64,000 nt of DNA, from positions 191,290 to 255,289 of the forward strand of contig CACRXP010000625.1 in assembly GCA_902702965.1 (NCBI GenBank). The letters run 5' to 3'. The notes below the pieces were generated by a model. The model ran no database searches. It worked only from the letters and a program-made list of their open reading frames with translations, and was not told the DNA's origin. Both the position numbers and the translations under genes were made by a program. The stretch is from Spirometra erinaceieuropaei (Eukaryota; Platyhelminthes; Cestoda; Diphyllobothriidea; Diphyllobothriidae). Positions 1 through 9,959 of the stretch are shown piece after piece. How positions within the stretch are numbered: position 1 is the first letter of the stretch; every line of letters begins with the position of its first letter.

Positions 1-890
1 CTTCATTTCCGGAAGGAAAAAATTATGCGATATGAATCCACATATCTGCGCGGCTTTGGCAGAGATTCTATCTGCATGAGGTGATAAAGCAAGTTTATTT
101 GTATAACTTAGACCTAGGTCCTTTATGGTGAGGCATTCTGAGAGTGGGTTATTCTGAAAAATTATGGGACCAGGAAGTTTGGCAGGACCAAAAGACATGA
201 AACTACACTTGGTTGATGAAAACTCCATCTGCCATGTCGAACCCCATCTGCTTAAGCGTAGTAAATCGGCATTAATTTTTTCAACGCAAACATTTGCGGT
301 GTCCTTAGAGTATGAGTAAACGCACTTGAGTTCATCGGCATAAGTAAAAGTTTGCGAATTTCCGAGTTCAGTCGAAATATCATTGATGTACAGAAGAAAG
401 AGTAGCGGACCCAGAACCGTGCCTTGAAGTACGCCACTCGTGATCGAGTGGGGTGTCGAGTAGCTATTACCGACCATGACTTTCTGCTATCGGTTGGACA
501 GATATGACCTGATGAAATCGAGTAGAGGCGGCCGGATGCCGAGGGCTTCCAATTTTACTAAAAGACGTCTATGGGGCACCTTGTCAAAGGCTTTGCTAAG
601 ATCAAAGTAAATAACTACCACTGACTGCCGCTCATTACGAAGAGAAGTGATTAGATTAAGAAAAGCCAAGTGGCATGTTTCGCAGGATCGTTCAGGTAAA
701 AACCCATGCTGACTAGAGCTCAGAAGCCGATTAGCTAGACAGAAGTCAAGAATTTCATTGAAAATAATCTTTTCAAGAAGTTTTGCTAGAGACGGCGTTT
801 TGTGCACGCCCCGATAGTTATTAACATCGGACCGAGATCCTGACTTGAAAACGGGAATGATAATTGACGTTTTCCATGTTTCAAGAAAGA
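1..890 (-). pseudogene. 5'-truncated non-LTR retrotransposon RT fragment (element 2)
   Basis: On the minus strand this reads as the reverse transcriptase of a CR1/Jockey-group retrotransposon. From high to low coordinate I see a fingers motif (FKSGSRSDVNNYRG), the palm motif A region (YFDLSKAFDKVPH), a stop near 487, then in a shifted frame QGTVLGPLLF, YADELK and the thumb segment LTIKDLGLSYTNK. The catalytic YADD reads YADE and the frame is broken, so the copy cannot encode active RT. Its N-terminal half is missing and its 3' end lies beyond the left edge. It is joined in frame to a different RT relic near 890. The RT identity is clear; the clade is tentative. Confidence 0.85.
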
Positions 891-2205
891 ATCCTTTTGA
901 AACGGTGGCGATTTGGAAAAATTCATCGCACCTAAGGGCACAATCCAAGCAGCGCACGATACGGAAAGTTTGTATCATGTCTCCGCGCAACTGCCTATAA
1001 CTCAGAGGATAGAGATTAAGGTTAGTTAAGCGGATCTCGTATGGCAGTGCACTTTGACCTCTTACTAATTTTGTGGCTCGCCTCTGCACCCTTTCGAGCA
1101 GATCGTAGTCCTGGTGCGTCCACGGTCTCCAGGCCTGAATTGCATATTCGAGATGGGGCCTTATAAACGTGCCGAAGACTTTGGTGAAGCAGTCTTCATC
1201 GAAAACTACGAATGCCCGCTTGATGACATATAGCATTGAGGTTGCGGCCTTGGCCGCCTTACAGCATTGTGTAGAAGGCTTTAGGCTGTCTGCAACCCAA
1301 ACTCCGAGATCTTTCTGAGTTTCTGCTTCTCGGAGTGACATTCCGTTCAGATGGTATTGCCGCGTACTAGGGCTCTGATTTCCAAGGCGCAGAATGGTGC
1401 ATTTGTTCAAATTGAAGGACAAGAGCCATCTGCGGGACCACTCGTCCAACCGACAAAGATTTTCTTGGAAGTTGGTCTCATCGGCAGCATTATGGATGAC
1501 CTTCCAGATTTTTATGTCATCCGCAAACATGGCACAATCACAGTCCAACCCATCTACGCAATCATTGATGAACAAGAGAAAGAGAGGTGGTCCGAGCACC
1601 GAGCCTTGTGGGACCCCACTCTCTATGAATGTGCACCTTGATTGCTGTTGTTCTACGCAGACAATTTGGGAGCGGCCGACAAGGAAATTTTCGATCCATT
1701 TGAGAAGTTTGCCACCGATGCCCATAATTCTCAACTTGTGTAGGAGACGATGGTGCGGAACACTGTCAAACGCCTTCCGAAAATCAATATAGGCAACATG
1801 CACGGTGTGTTTTGCGTCCAGTGCTCGTGTCCAACTTTGCATTGTGTATAGCAAGTTCGTAACACATGATCTTCCCCTACGGAAACCATATTGTGTATTG
1901 GACAAGAGGTTGTGGGTTTCCAAGTAAGCCATCAACTCCTTTTTGATTGTTTTCTCCATCACTTTGCAGCAGATTGATGTCAGACTGACGGGTCTGTAGT
2001 TTGTCGCCAGAGCACGACTACCGCTTTTGTAAAGGGGTGTAATGTGGGCCGTCTTCCAGTCTGTGGGAAGAATTCCAGCATCAAACGATTTTTGGCACAG
2101 AAAGGATAGTGGCTTGGCCCTTCCAGTCTGTGGGAAGAATTCCAGCATCAAACGATTTTTGGCACAGAAAGGATAGTGGCTTGGCCAGCTGTTGGGCAAG
2201 CTCAA
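487..2205 (-). pseudogene. 572-codon open frame fusing two different reverse transcriptases
   Basis: This uninterrupted frame joins two RT relics. Residues about 1-435 are RT of element 1: fingers (LPTDWKTAHITPLYKSGSR), motif A (YIDFRKAFDSVPHH), motif B (ESGVPQGSVLGP), active site MFADDIKIW, and thumb/connection ending at DEFFQIATVSKG. From about residue 440 the frame re-enters the fingers of a second RT (LETWKTSIIIPVFKSGSRS) and runs through its motif A until a stop at 487. The first RT lacks its extreme C terminus and the second lacks its N terminus, so this is a junction of two truncated insertions that happens to stay in frame. Whether it is expressed cannot be judged from the sequence. 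Confidence 0.85.
2053..2186. repeat. 67-bp tandem duplication inside RT
   Basis: A 67-bp unit beginning CTTCCAGTCTGTGGG occurs at 2053-2119 and is repeated immediately at 2120-2186. On the minus strand both copies read AKPLSFLCQKSFDAGILPTD. Since 67 is not a multiple of three, the duplication shifts the RT frame and explains why two overlapping frames encode the same peptide here. Confidence 0.95.
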
Positions 2206-2833
2206 AGAGCAGCTTTGCTGGGATCTCGTCCGGACCGGGAGATTTACATTCCTTCAAGCTTTTCAGTTCTTCCAAAATCGCATCTTCTCGAAACACAATA
2301 TTTTCAATAGTGGGATCTCTCATGTTCTCAGAATTAGATGGGGTAAAGTCCGCTTCTCTTGTGAAAACAGATCGGAAAAATTGAGAAAAGTGCTCAGCCT
2401 TATTTGTACTGTCCGATATCTCCAAGCCGTCATCACCCCTCATAACAGGAATGGGATTCCTGTTACGTGTGCTTTTCCGCAAATAGCTGTAGAGCAATTT
2501 CGGATTTTTAACGGCTCGGTGGAGCAAATTACTCTCAAAATCCCGTCGCCTCCTGAAAATCAGACTTTTCACCTTATTTCTTTGAATTTTTTATTCTGTA
2601 AACGCTGCATTATTGTTGTTCTCGCGAAATTTTTTCCATAACCTACCTTTCTTGTTTATCTCCCTTTTGAGTTCTCGTGTAAGCCACTGAGGGCGGTTGG
2701 ATGTCCTAGGCTTTGATAAGGGACAGTGGTTCTTCATTAGATGCAGTAAATGACCCTTGAATAAATTCCAGTCCTCGTTAACGTTTCCGGAGAAGAGAAC
2801 ATCCCAGTCTATTTGTGATGCCTCAGCTCTCAT
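2081..2833 (-). pseudogene. Linker and RT fingers of element 1, frame-broken
   Basis: Two frames continue element 1 after its endonuclease. The 2591-2833 segment contains the inter-domain linker with WLTRELKREINKKGRLWKKF, typical of the basic region before the RT in CR1-like proteins. The 2081-2572 segment contains FSQFFRSVFTREADF and the fingers signature LKECKSPGPDEIPAKLL, then the sequence that also opens the fused RT frame. The switch between frames and the in-frame stop show that a single protein is no longer made. Confidence 0.8.
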
Positions 2834-2887
2834 TTGGCGAAAGTCCCCTTTCCATATATTTGGCCTCGTATTGTCTTTTGTACACGG

Positions 2888-3661
2888 TTAAGAATACAGC
2901 AAGTACTCGCATAAAAGCACTGCATGATCACTTCGACCGAGCGGGGGTAGGTAGTACACCTCGTCTATACTGTCAGGATCTTTGGTAAAAACGAGGTCCA
3001 GACAACTGGCCTGTTGCCCTCCTCGAGCTCTAGTTGGAAACAGGACATGTTGCGTGAGTAGAGCTTCTAGAGTTGTCTTTAGTAGATGGTAATCGAAGGT
3101 ATTCATCGAGCATTTCGCATGCATATCGCTCCATTGAATGCATGGTGCATTAAAATCTCCCATGATAACAACGTCTGGTCGGCTGGCGATCTCTTTTATG
3201 CTTTTCAGTAGACAAGTATCTGGGTCGGGATCCGCCTGCGGGGGCCGGTAGATAGTAAGGACTTTGAGGGACTGAGATCCCCGTGCCTTTATAGTCAGCC
3301 AAATTGCCTCTGTGTCGTTAGAAATCTTGTCGGTCCTCTCACACACTGCCAAGTTGCTCTTGACATACATGGCAACTCCTCCACTCCGGCGGCCTCTCCT
3401 GTCTGTCCTAAACAAATGGTATCCTGTTAATGCTACCTCGCAATCGCCAACGTCCTCTGACAGCCACGTTTCTGTTATTGCTATAACATCGGGAAGAGTA
3501 TCGGCTACCTGTATTCTCAGTTCGTCAAGCTTGGAAAACAGACTCTGAGCATTGGTGTAAAAGAATTTTAGTTTGCAACATTCGACAGTGCTTCGTTCGG
3601 TTTGTCTCGGGTTTGCCAATATTATGTTGCTGACGCCATCATGATGACTGGCTGGTTCCAA
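2888..3661 (-). pseudogene. AP-type endonuclease domain of element 1
   Basis: The 257-residue frame is an exonuclease-endonuclease-phosphatase domain, which in these elements nicks target DNA to prime reverse transcription. Recognisable motifs in order are FYTNAQSLFSKLDEL near the start, VIAITETWLS (metal-binding Glu), SGGVAMYVKS, VLTIYRPP, VIMGDFNAPCIQWSD (catalytic Asp and Asn), CLDLVFTKDP, and the terminal GRSDHAVL (catalytic Asp-His). All key residues appear present. The frame stops at TAA (2888) instead of continuing into the RT, so the copy is broken downstream. The AUG at 3661 is a plausible start, but an upstream start cannot be excluded. Confidence 0.9.
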
Positions 3662-3736
3662 AACAACATCGCGTTCCTCTGTATCACTCGTCCCCTAAAA
3701 ATGGCCAAGTTGCTCTCTCCCGCTGCAAGTCTCCTC

Positions 3737-4871
3737 TTTCACTAAGGCTTTTGATCGTGTTGACTATGCTTTTCTTCTCTTGAAACTGTCCTCTTTCGGA
3801 ATAGGTGGCAAACTTTTAAATTTTATATCCTCTTACCTGGGCACTCGTACACAACGCGTTAAGATTTCCAATACTACCTCCAACCCCGCATGTGTGAGGA
3901 GTAGAGTCATTCAGGGTAGTGTACTCGGCCCGCTTTTATTTTGCCTTTTCGTTAATGATGTACCCGATTGATTTCAGAATGGTAAGCCTTTCATGTATGC
4001 CGATTATCTTAAAGTTGCATATCGATATAAGCCTGTAGATCGTGACATAGTGCTTGAGCTCCTGAATAGCGACCTACTGGCTTTCGCCCAGTGGTGCCGC
4101 ACATGGCGCCTTTCTCTTTCTTGGCATAAGGGCTCAGTCATGGTAGTTGGCGACGACCGCCAACCTCAATTAAGTATTGGCGGTCACGCCATAAATGTGC
4201 CTGGGGTTATTAAGGATCTGGGCGTATCATACCCCAAGAGTCTCAATCTCTCGGAGTACTGTGCCTTGATAGTCTCCAAAGCACGCAGAACGACCGGGTT
4301 TATCCTCCGAAACCTCAAAACTAGGGACATTAGAATGCGCCTTTTCAACATGTACGTTAGGCCTGGTCTGCAATACTGTTAGTTTTTATTTAGCCTCATG
4401 CGTGGTACTAAGCGGAAGAAAATAGAATCCGTTCAACACTTTTTTACCAAGAGAGTTTTAGCCGCCGAACACCGACATTTGTCTTACCAAGAACGTTGCC
4501 GGCTTACAGGCCTTGATCCTTTATGGTTCCGTAGATTTCAAAAGGGACTATTTTTGCTATTTAGGCTCTTATATAATCACACATTTAACCCACTCACCTC
4601 TTTAAGACACCATATCCACCCACGACGTAACAGTCACCGTGAGGTCTTCTTATTTCTGCCTCTGGCACGTAATGTTAAATATCGTCGGTTCTATTCTGTA
4701 AATGCAATTGCTATTTGGAATAAACTACCAATGAGTGTGAAAACTCTGCAAAATTATCCTTTGTTTAAGAGTACTATTACTCGATTTTTGCATTCAGAAA
4801 AGCTTCCTCGAATTTTGTGTGCTGAATCCACTGATCGACTCTACCGTAGCGATCGCGTTTGTGGTCTCTGA
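3737..4871 (+). pseudogene. 5'-truncated non-LTR RT, block copy A (element 3)
   Basis: This plus-strand RT starts within motif A (TKAFDRVDYAFLL), continues through VIQGSVLGPLLFCLFVNDV, an active site reading YADYLK where YADD is expected, the thumb (GVIKDLGVSYPKSLNLSE) and a C-terminal basic region to a TGA at 4869-4871. In-frame stops at 3969 and 4380 break it into three pieces. The homologue at 14244-16312 keeps more of the 5' end and an intact YADD. The 5' boundary at about 3737 is where similarity to the second block begins. It is followed by an ATT-rich tail near 5160. Confidence 0.88.
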
Positions 4872-5150
4872 ACACAATGGCCGGTCTCACCAGGGACAGT
4901 TTCTTTGGTCAACAGCGACAGATGTTCTTCGGTGCTTCTATTTGGACTAGCCCCAACTTCATGAAAGAAAGTGGCGACTGATATCCGATACCGTGCAGCC
5001 CCTCCCATCTTGACGATCAAAAGGTTGTAGCCAGCAGTTTTTTTCTCCTGAACCCTCCTAACCATAAAAACCATCAACTATATTTTCATTCCATTCCCAC
5101 AGGAGTTTTTCAGTGCTGGCCCGATTTGTGTTTAACGCTTTCCGAAAATG

Positions 5151-5205
5151 CCTGTAAACTGGTATTAAATAAATTATTATTATTACTAGTAGTATTATTG
5201 ATCGA
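5151..5205 (+). repeat. ATT-rich 3' tail of element 3 (copy A)
   Basis: The sequence changes to ATTAAATAAATTATTATTATT about 280 bases after the RT stop codon. The same tail occurs at about 16591-16645 after the second copy. Simple-repeat tails of this type mark the 3' ends of non-LTR retrotransposons. The Penelope-like element begins directly beyond it on the opposite strand. Confidence 0.65.
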
Positions 5206-5724
5206 CCATCTGACGAACCGATCCTGGTGTTGCGAAAAGTGTTCAGCTGTGCGTTACCCGCGTGGCTAATTACTCCGACTAGGCGAAGTCTCAGCACCGA
5301 GAATGGAAGAAAAATATCAATGCATTTGTTAATGGACTGGGGGCCAGTAAACCAAAATTCCAGTAGCTCCTGCCTCACGCGGTTTTCACCTCTTGCGAGA
5401 ATTTCGGCCTCATCGAATTTGAATGTGTGGTCGGATATCGACGAATGAGCTGCAGCTTGAAAGCTGGCGCCATTTCTCCGTACCGCTTCAGCGTGCTCGA
5501 CCATTCGTGTTTGGAGCTGTCTTCCAGTTTTCCGACATGATCGCTTCGTCCGCAACTGAACCAGATCCGATAAATGACCCCAGACGTTTCTAGCCGTGGC
5601 AGAGGGTCTTTTGGTTTCATTACCAGACGCCTGATGGTTGCCTCCGGTCTGTGTGCAACTCCAAACCCAAGTGGTGCGAGATGGCGGCCGACAGCTTTCG
5701 AAACGTTCTTGACATACGGAAGCG

Positions 5725-6519
5725 CTCGCCAAATTTGCTGTCCGTGCGGTTAGGCCTTTCGACCTTTTTTCGTATGCACCAGTTGACGAAGTTGCACGGG
5801 TAGCCATTGACTTTGAAGACCCGTCGGAGGTATTTTAGTTTGGCAATTTTGTCTTCCGGCTCACTGCAGTGCGTTTCGACACGCCGAAAGAGCGTCCTTA
5901 CACAACTGCGTTTGTGGCTGATTAGGTGGTTACTGTTGAAGTTCAGTACTTGCATCGTATTTGTCGCTTTCCTGAACACTTTGGTCTTTAGTCCACCACA
6001 ATCTTTCGGGCATACGAGGACATCCAAGAAGGCCAGCTGGTTGTTCTCTTCCTCCTCCATCGTAAATTGTGCGTCCAGGAAGACCGCATTCAGATGTCCC
6101 TTGAATGTCAGCAGTTGATCCCGGTCGACAACGACGAAGGTATCATCCACATACCGGGCCCAGAAATTCGGTCTGTGATGTTGCAAGACCAGCGATTCTA
6201 ACCGTTGCAGGACGGCATCGACGATGAATCCCGAAATCGGCGAACCCACCGCTGTGCCCTTCACCTGTTCGTAGATTGTCCCGTCGAGCGTGAAGTACGT
6301 CCTGAGACAGAGCTTCAGGAGCTGAAGGACTCGGGCGTGTCCAAGACGATTCTCCGTTTTATTGTATCTTCTTTGTAGAAGCAGCTCGATTTTCTCGAAC
6401 GCCAGGTCCTGGGGAATAGAAGTAAAAGGGGATGTAACATCAAAAGATACCATAACCTCATTTGGATGGAGGCTTACACCTTCGAGTTTTTCCAGGAATT
6501 GTGCTGACGAAGAGACCAA
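5725..6519 (-). pseudogene. Penelope-like RT core, copy A
   Basis: The frame runs from just after the stop at 6530-6532 to about 5725, where a frameshift puts the remaining residues out of register down to 5620. It contains the catalytic Asp of motif A (SFDVTSPFTSIP), motif B (AVGSPISG), the catalytic pair in YVDDTF, and LAFLDVLVCPKD. Residues needed for catalysis look intact even though the full protein is broken. Confidence 0.88.
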
Positions 6520-6987
6520 GGTGTCTGACTAAGCGGTCAGGAACATGAGACGCCGGAACAGCCACTTAGTCAGTCCGTACTTTGGAGTACCTTTGAGCGA
6601 CACGATGAGTCGGAGAGGAGCGCCGTCTTTGTGCACCTTAGGGAGGCCATAGAATCGGGCCAAAGCCGTATCATGGGGTCTCGCCATGCGTCTGTCGGTC
6701 GGTGTTATTGCACCTGAATTCTCCAAAGCCAACAACGTCGCATTAATTTCGCGTGCCAGCGCCTTTACAGGGTTCATTGCACACGGAACATAGAATTGTC
6801 GGTCCTCCAGCAGACCTTTAGCTTTTTGAAGGTAGTCTGTCCTGTCCAGTACAACCGCAGAGCGCTCCTTGTCCTCTGGCACAATGACCAGGTCTGTCGG
6901 TCTTGAGTTTTCTAAGCGCATTACGTTTGACCTCGGGAAAGCACTTCCCGCGGCCTGTGGGCCATTAGGAGAGAAGACACTTGGTGT

Positions 6988-7649
6988 CCCTGCCAGCACA
7001 TTGCCCCTTCATAGGCGGGGCTGGAAGGGGCTGGGTGGGGCCAGAGCCCCGCCTGCCAGCACATGGCTCCTTCATAGGCGGGGCTAGAGGGGGCTGGGCG
7101 GGGCCAGAGCCCCGCCTGCCAGCACATGGCTCCTTCATAGGCGGGGCTGGAGGGGGCTGGGCGGGGCCAGAGCCCCCTCTGGATTGAAGCCTTTTGAAGC
7201 GTATTTGCATCGAAAGATATGTTCCAAAAGCACCACTTATTGTACCTTCTTTGGAATTTAAAGGAGCTAATTTATCAAAATTGGCTTATAAACCATGGAG
7301 AAAGCATCCGTTTACGCCCACTGAATGTAGCTGCGGATGAGCACAATATATTGAGGTTTTAAGTCCCTCATTGCTTAAACTCTTATTTGTCCACCGGTTT
7401 ACAGTCTGTGTGTGTTATTAATTCGTATATTTGACAATGGGGACGATATTTTAAAGTGGTGCCAAAAGTGGGCTGGGATGTGGCGTCCCCTGTGCATTTT
7501 TTTTCGCTGGCGGGGCTAGGCGGGGCTATCGCGTTGCATGCCCCGCCACAGCCCCCTCCACAGCCCCGCCTAGCCCCCTCATAGCCCCCTCTAGCCCCGC
7601 CATTATTGAGGGGGCCAGGCGGGGCTAGGCGGGGCTGGTGCTGGCAGGG
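6988..7649. mobile_element. 662-bp GC-rich inverted-terminal-repeat element
   Basis: This segment is absent from the otherwise matching second block, where the flanks meet directly at 18429/18430, so its borders are visible by comparison. It starts CCCTGCCAGCAC (6988-6999) and ends with the exact reverse complement (7638-7649). The bases GT lie on both sides, consistent with a 2-bp target duplication. The interior holds GGGG/CCCC-rich arrays, including three 63-bp tandem units near the left end and shorter AGCCCC-type repeats on the right. No protein is convincing, so it looks non-autonomous. It splits the N-terminal region of the Penelope-like element. Confidence 0.8.
6990..7178. repeat. Three tandem 63-bp GC-rich units
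   Basis: Units begin CTGCCAGCACATGGCTCC (or a close variant) at 6990, 7053 and 7116, an exact 63-bp spacing. Each unit begins with the element's own terminal repeat sequence, so the array is a multiplication of the left end of the inverted-repeat element. Short open frames across it on both strands are low-complexity artefacts. Confidence 0.92.
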
Positions 7650-7904
7650 GTAGCATGAGGTTCTTAGTCTCCTCCGTTGCCTCCATCTGACTAAGGATTG
7701 ATTCCACTGCTGCAATCGTGTTAACAAGTTTGCCATCAGCCGTGTTGAATAAAGCTTCGTGCCGTAAAACCTGCACCTGATTCTTCGTCAGCTCCTTTGA
7801 CAACAGGTTGTGCACCTGTTTGTCGTTTCTGGGCGACGTTGGATTGCGCACCGACTGACATTCATTTGGCGGTTATGAACGGTTAAACAATTCCCCTGCC
7901 TCTG

Positions 7905-8330
7905 AAGGATGTCTACTTTTCCATCTCCACGGTTTTTATTCTGGCCTGGATGGTGCAAAAACATTTTCGTGTTGACCTGGGAAAAGCCGTCTACCGAATC
8001 TCCGTTGTTCCGGAAAGCACTCCAAAATCGGTGTTGACGACTCCATGTGGTCTTTTCGAGGTCGTCAGGTCGCCTTTTTGACTCCGTAACTCAGCCCAAC
8101 CTTTCCAAGGTTTCATTAACGAAGTCCTCCGCTATTTACCTTTCATTTTTGCTCATGTCGATGATCTTTATTCGTAAGTTCCAGTAAAACATTAACACAC
8201 ACAACACCTACGTCTCCTTTTTGGGCAAGTGAGTCGATCCGACGTTTTCATCGACGCCTCCAAGAGCATTTTTGACGAACACTTGCTTTCGTTCCTAGAA
8301 TACCGCGTAGATACTTTTACCGCTCGCTAA
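7905..8330 (+). pseudogene. Ty3/gypsy-type RT fragment, copy A
   Basis: A short plus-strand reading shows LGKAVYRISVVPESTPKS, TTPCGLFEVVRSPF, a stop, LRNSAQPFQGFINEVLRYL and AHVDDLYS. This is the order of motifs A to C of Ty3/gypsy reverse transcriptase (aspartate region, GLFEF..PFGL.NA..TFQ, YVDD). It is an internal fragment without gag, integrase or LTRs, trapped inside the duplicated block; its twin lies at 18700-19100. Confidence 0.75.
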
Positions 8331-8478
8331 TCATTTTTTAACGGACCATAAGTTCAGAAACTATGAATTGCATTCTGTACAGATTCTGTCTACCTCGTCT
8401 AAAATTCGTATGTAAATCTATTTCTACCTGCCTTGATGGGACCCCGACGCGTCTTTAATAAAAAATTATTATTATTAC
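8325..8478 (+). repeat. TTA-tailed dispersed 3'-end repeat (copy 1)
   Basis: About 155 bp beginning CGCTAATCATTTTTTAACGG, containing ATGAATTGCATTCTGTACAG and ending in ATTATTATTA. The same sequence occurs at 19101-19258 and, more diverged, at 13553-13737. A conserved body plus a trinucleotide tail suggests the 3' end of a non-LTR element or a SINE using the same machinery. No coding sequence is present. Confidence 0.75.
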
Positions 8479-8493
8479 AGGAGGCGTTAGTGT

Positions 8494-9287
8494 TGAACAC
8501 TACCAAGGGCCTTCCAGCAATCAATGTAGGCGGCTTGCACGGTGTGTTTTTCATCGAAGACTCCTGTCCAGCTTAGTATCGTATAAAGCAAATTTGTTAC
8601 ACACTATCTCCCCTCACAAAGGCCGTATTGCTGAGTAAACAAGAAATTGTGGGTTTCCAACTCATTCATCAAATTGTGGTCTCCTCCATTACTTTGCAGT
8701 GGACTGATGTCGGGATGACGGGTCTGTTTTTAGTTGCAAGTGCTCCACTATCACTTGTACGAATCGGTATAATATGCACTATTTTCCTATTCATGGGGAG
8801 GGTTCCAGTATCGACCGATTTCTAGTACATGACGGATAATGGCTCAGCCAGTTCTCGAGCAAGTTCAATGAGCAGCTTTGCTACAATCTCGTCCGGAGCA
8901 ATGGATTTGTATTCTTCCAAAGTGTTTAGTACTTCGAAAGTCGCATCCTCTCAACACACAGTATTTTCAATAATTGTCGCTCCATGCTCTCTTGTCTTGG
9001 TAGAACGAAATCCGCTCCTCTTGTAATAACAGGCTGGAAAAGCTGTGAACAATGCTCAGCTTCGCATGTGCGGCTAGGTACCTCGAGACCTTCATTAGCC
9101 CTCATTACAGTGATCGGGTTTCTGTTACTTGTGTCCTTCTGAAAATATCTGCAGAGGAATCAAAATTCTAACGGTTCAACAGAAAGAAATATATTTGAAA
9201 TCTCATCATCTTTTGAAAAGTACGCCTCAAGCCTTGTTTTTTTAAATTTTGTATTCTTTCTTTGCTTCCGCAAAACGTCTTTCACAG
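8494..9287 (-). pseudogene. Element-1-family RT fragment, block copy A
   Basis: The minus strand gives broken pieces of RT related to element 1: LIELARELAEPLSVMY (fingers) and KHTVQAAYIDCWKALGSV (motif A, with the usual DFRKAFDSV altered). Several stops and shifts are present. The sequence is nearly identical to 21795-22585. Near 9288 it runs into the 3' end of a SINE and then an assembly gap. Confidence 0.75.
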
Positions 9288-9333
9288 TCAGAATGGTATT
9301 ACCGACAAAGACAAGGGAGACTGGAATGGCCAT
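9288..9333 (-). repeat. 3' end of SINE-A cut by the assembly gap
   Basis: The bases from AATGGTATTACCGACAAAG to GGAATGGCCAT equal the minus-strand SINE end at 22588-22630. The remainder of the SINE is hidden by the gap that follows. Confidence 0.8.
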
Positions 9334-9715
9334 NNNNNNNNNNNNNNNNNNNNNNNNNNNNNNNNNNNNNNNNNNNNNNNNNNNNNNNNNNNNNNNNNNN
9401 NNNNNNNNNNNNNNNNNNNNNNNNNNNNNNNNNNNNNNNNNNNNNNNNNNNNNNNNNNNNNNNNNNNNNNNNNNNNNNNNNNNNNNNNNNNNNNNNNNNN
9501 NNNNNNNNNNNNNNNNNNNNNNNNNNNNNNNNNNNNNNNNNNNNNNNNNNNNNNNNNNNNNNNNNNNNNNNNNNNNNNNNNNNNNNNNNNNNNNNNNNNN
9601 NNNNNNNNNNNNNNNNNNNNNNNNNNNNNNNNNNNNNNNNNNNNNNNNNNNNNNNNNNNNNNNNNNNNNNNNNNNNNNNNNNNNNNNNNNNNNNNNNNNN
9701 NNNNNNNNNNNNNNN
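9334..9715. other. Assembly gap, 382 N
   Basis: This is a run of N with no sequence. It starts inside a SINE that, in the matching block, forms a near-palindrome at 22588-22990, which could explain assembly failure. Reading frames drawn across it are artefacts. Confidence 1.
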
Positions 9716-9959
9716 CCGCCTTTCTTATTCCAAGTACTCAAGAAAGGAAGAACGCCTGTCTATTCCGTCACCCCAATATAATCGGGATGAATATGCTGTT
9801 ATGAGTTAAACACAATCATATTTTCTTTGAGTTCGTCGGTGCTGTCAAATGAAGATGATCCTGAATTTCCGTACATCCCGAACACGCCAACTGAGCGATG
9901 GTAGGATAAACTTCTACGAAAATATTGAACCCAAAGGAACCTTGATAGGAACATAAGTA

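Larger units (their letters stand above)
890..3661 (-). mobile_element. CR1/Jockey-like non-LTR retrotransposon, decayed (element 1)
   Basis: This is one minus-strand element with an apurinic-type endonuclease at 2888-3661, a linker at about 2591-2833, RT fingers at 2081-2572 and RT palm/thumb at about 890-2205. The domain order is that of CR1/Jockey-group ORF2 proteins. Damage includes a TAA at 2888, a break between 2591 and 2572, and a 67-bp tandem duplication at 2053-2186 that shifts the frame. The 3' end is lost at the junction with element 2. Relatives of this family occur at 8494-9287, 9960-11390, 21795-23530 and 63420-64000. Confidence 0.85.
5206..7857 (-). pseudogene. Penelope-like element (RT plus GIY-YIG), block copy A, interrupted
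   Basis: On the minus strand the order is an N-terminal region (7650-7851, LSKELTKNQVQVLRHEA), the interrupting 662-bp element (6988-7649), the pre-RT part (6529-6987, VIVPEDKERSAVVLD, FYGLPKVHKDGAPLR), RT core (5725-6519) and endonuclease (about 5206-5640). RT motifs are MVSFDVTSPFTSIP, GTAVGSPISG and RYVDDTF, the hallmark set of Penelope-like RTs. The GIY-YIG domain begins at SGVIYRIWFSCG and continues after a frameshift as KTGRQLQTRMVEH. Defects are a stop at 6530-6532, a frameshift near 5725, another in the endonuclease and frameshifts near 6900. The N-terminal and 5725 frameshifts are shared with the copy at 16551-18630. Confidence 0.9.

Noticed and set aside
6869..7736. Repetitive Gly/Pro/Ala-rich proteins on both strands around 6869-7736.
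   Set aside because: They are translations of the 63-bp GC-rich tandem units and AGCCCC repeats, open in several frames at once, with no domain.
9160..9809. Long reading frames of 160-193 codons across 9249-9809.
   Set aside because: Most of their length is the run of N at 9334-9715, so there is no sequence to support them.
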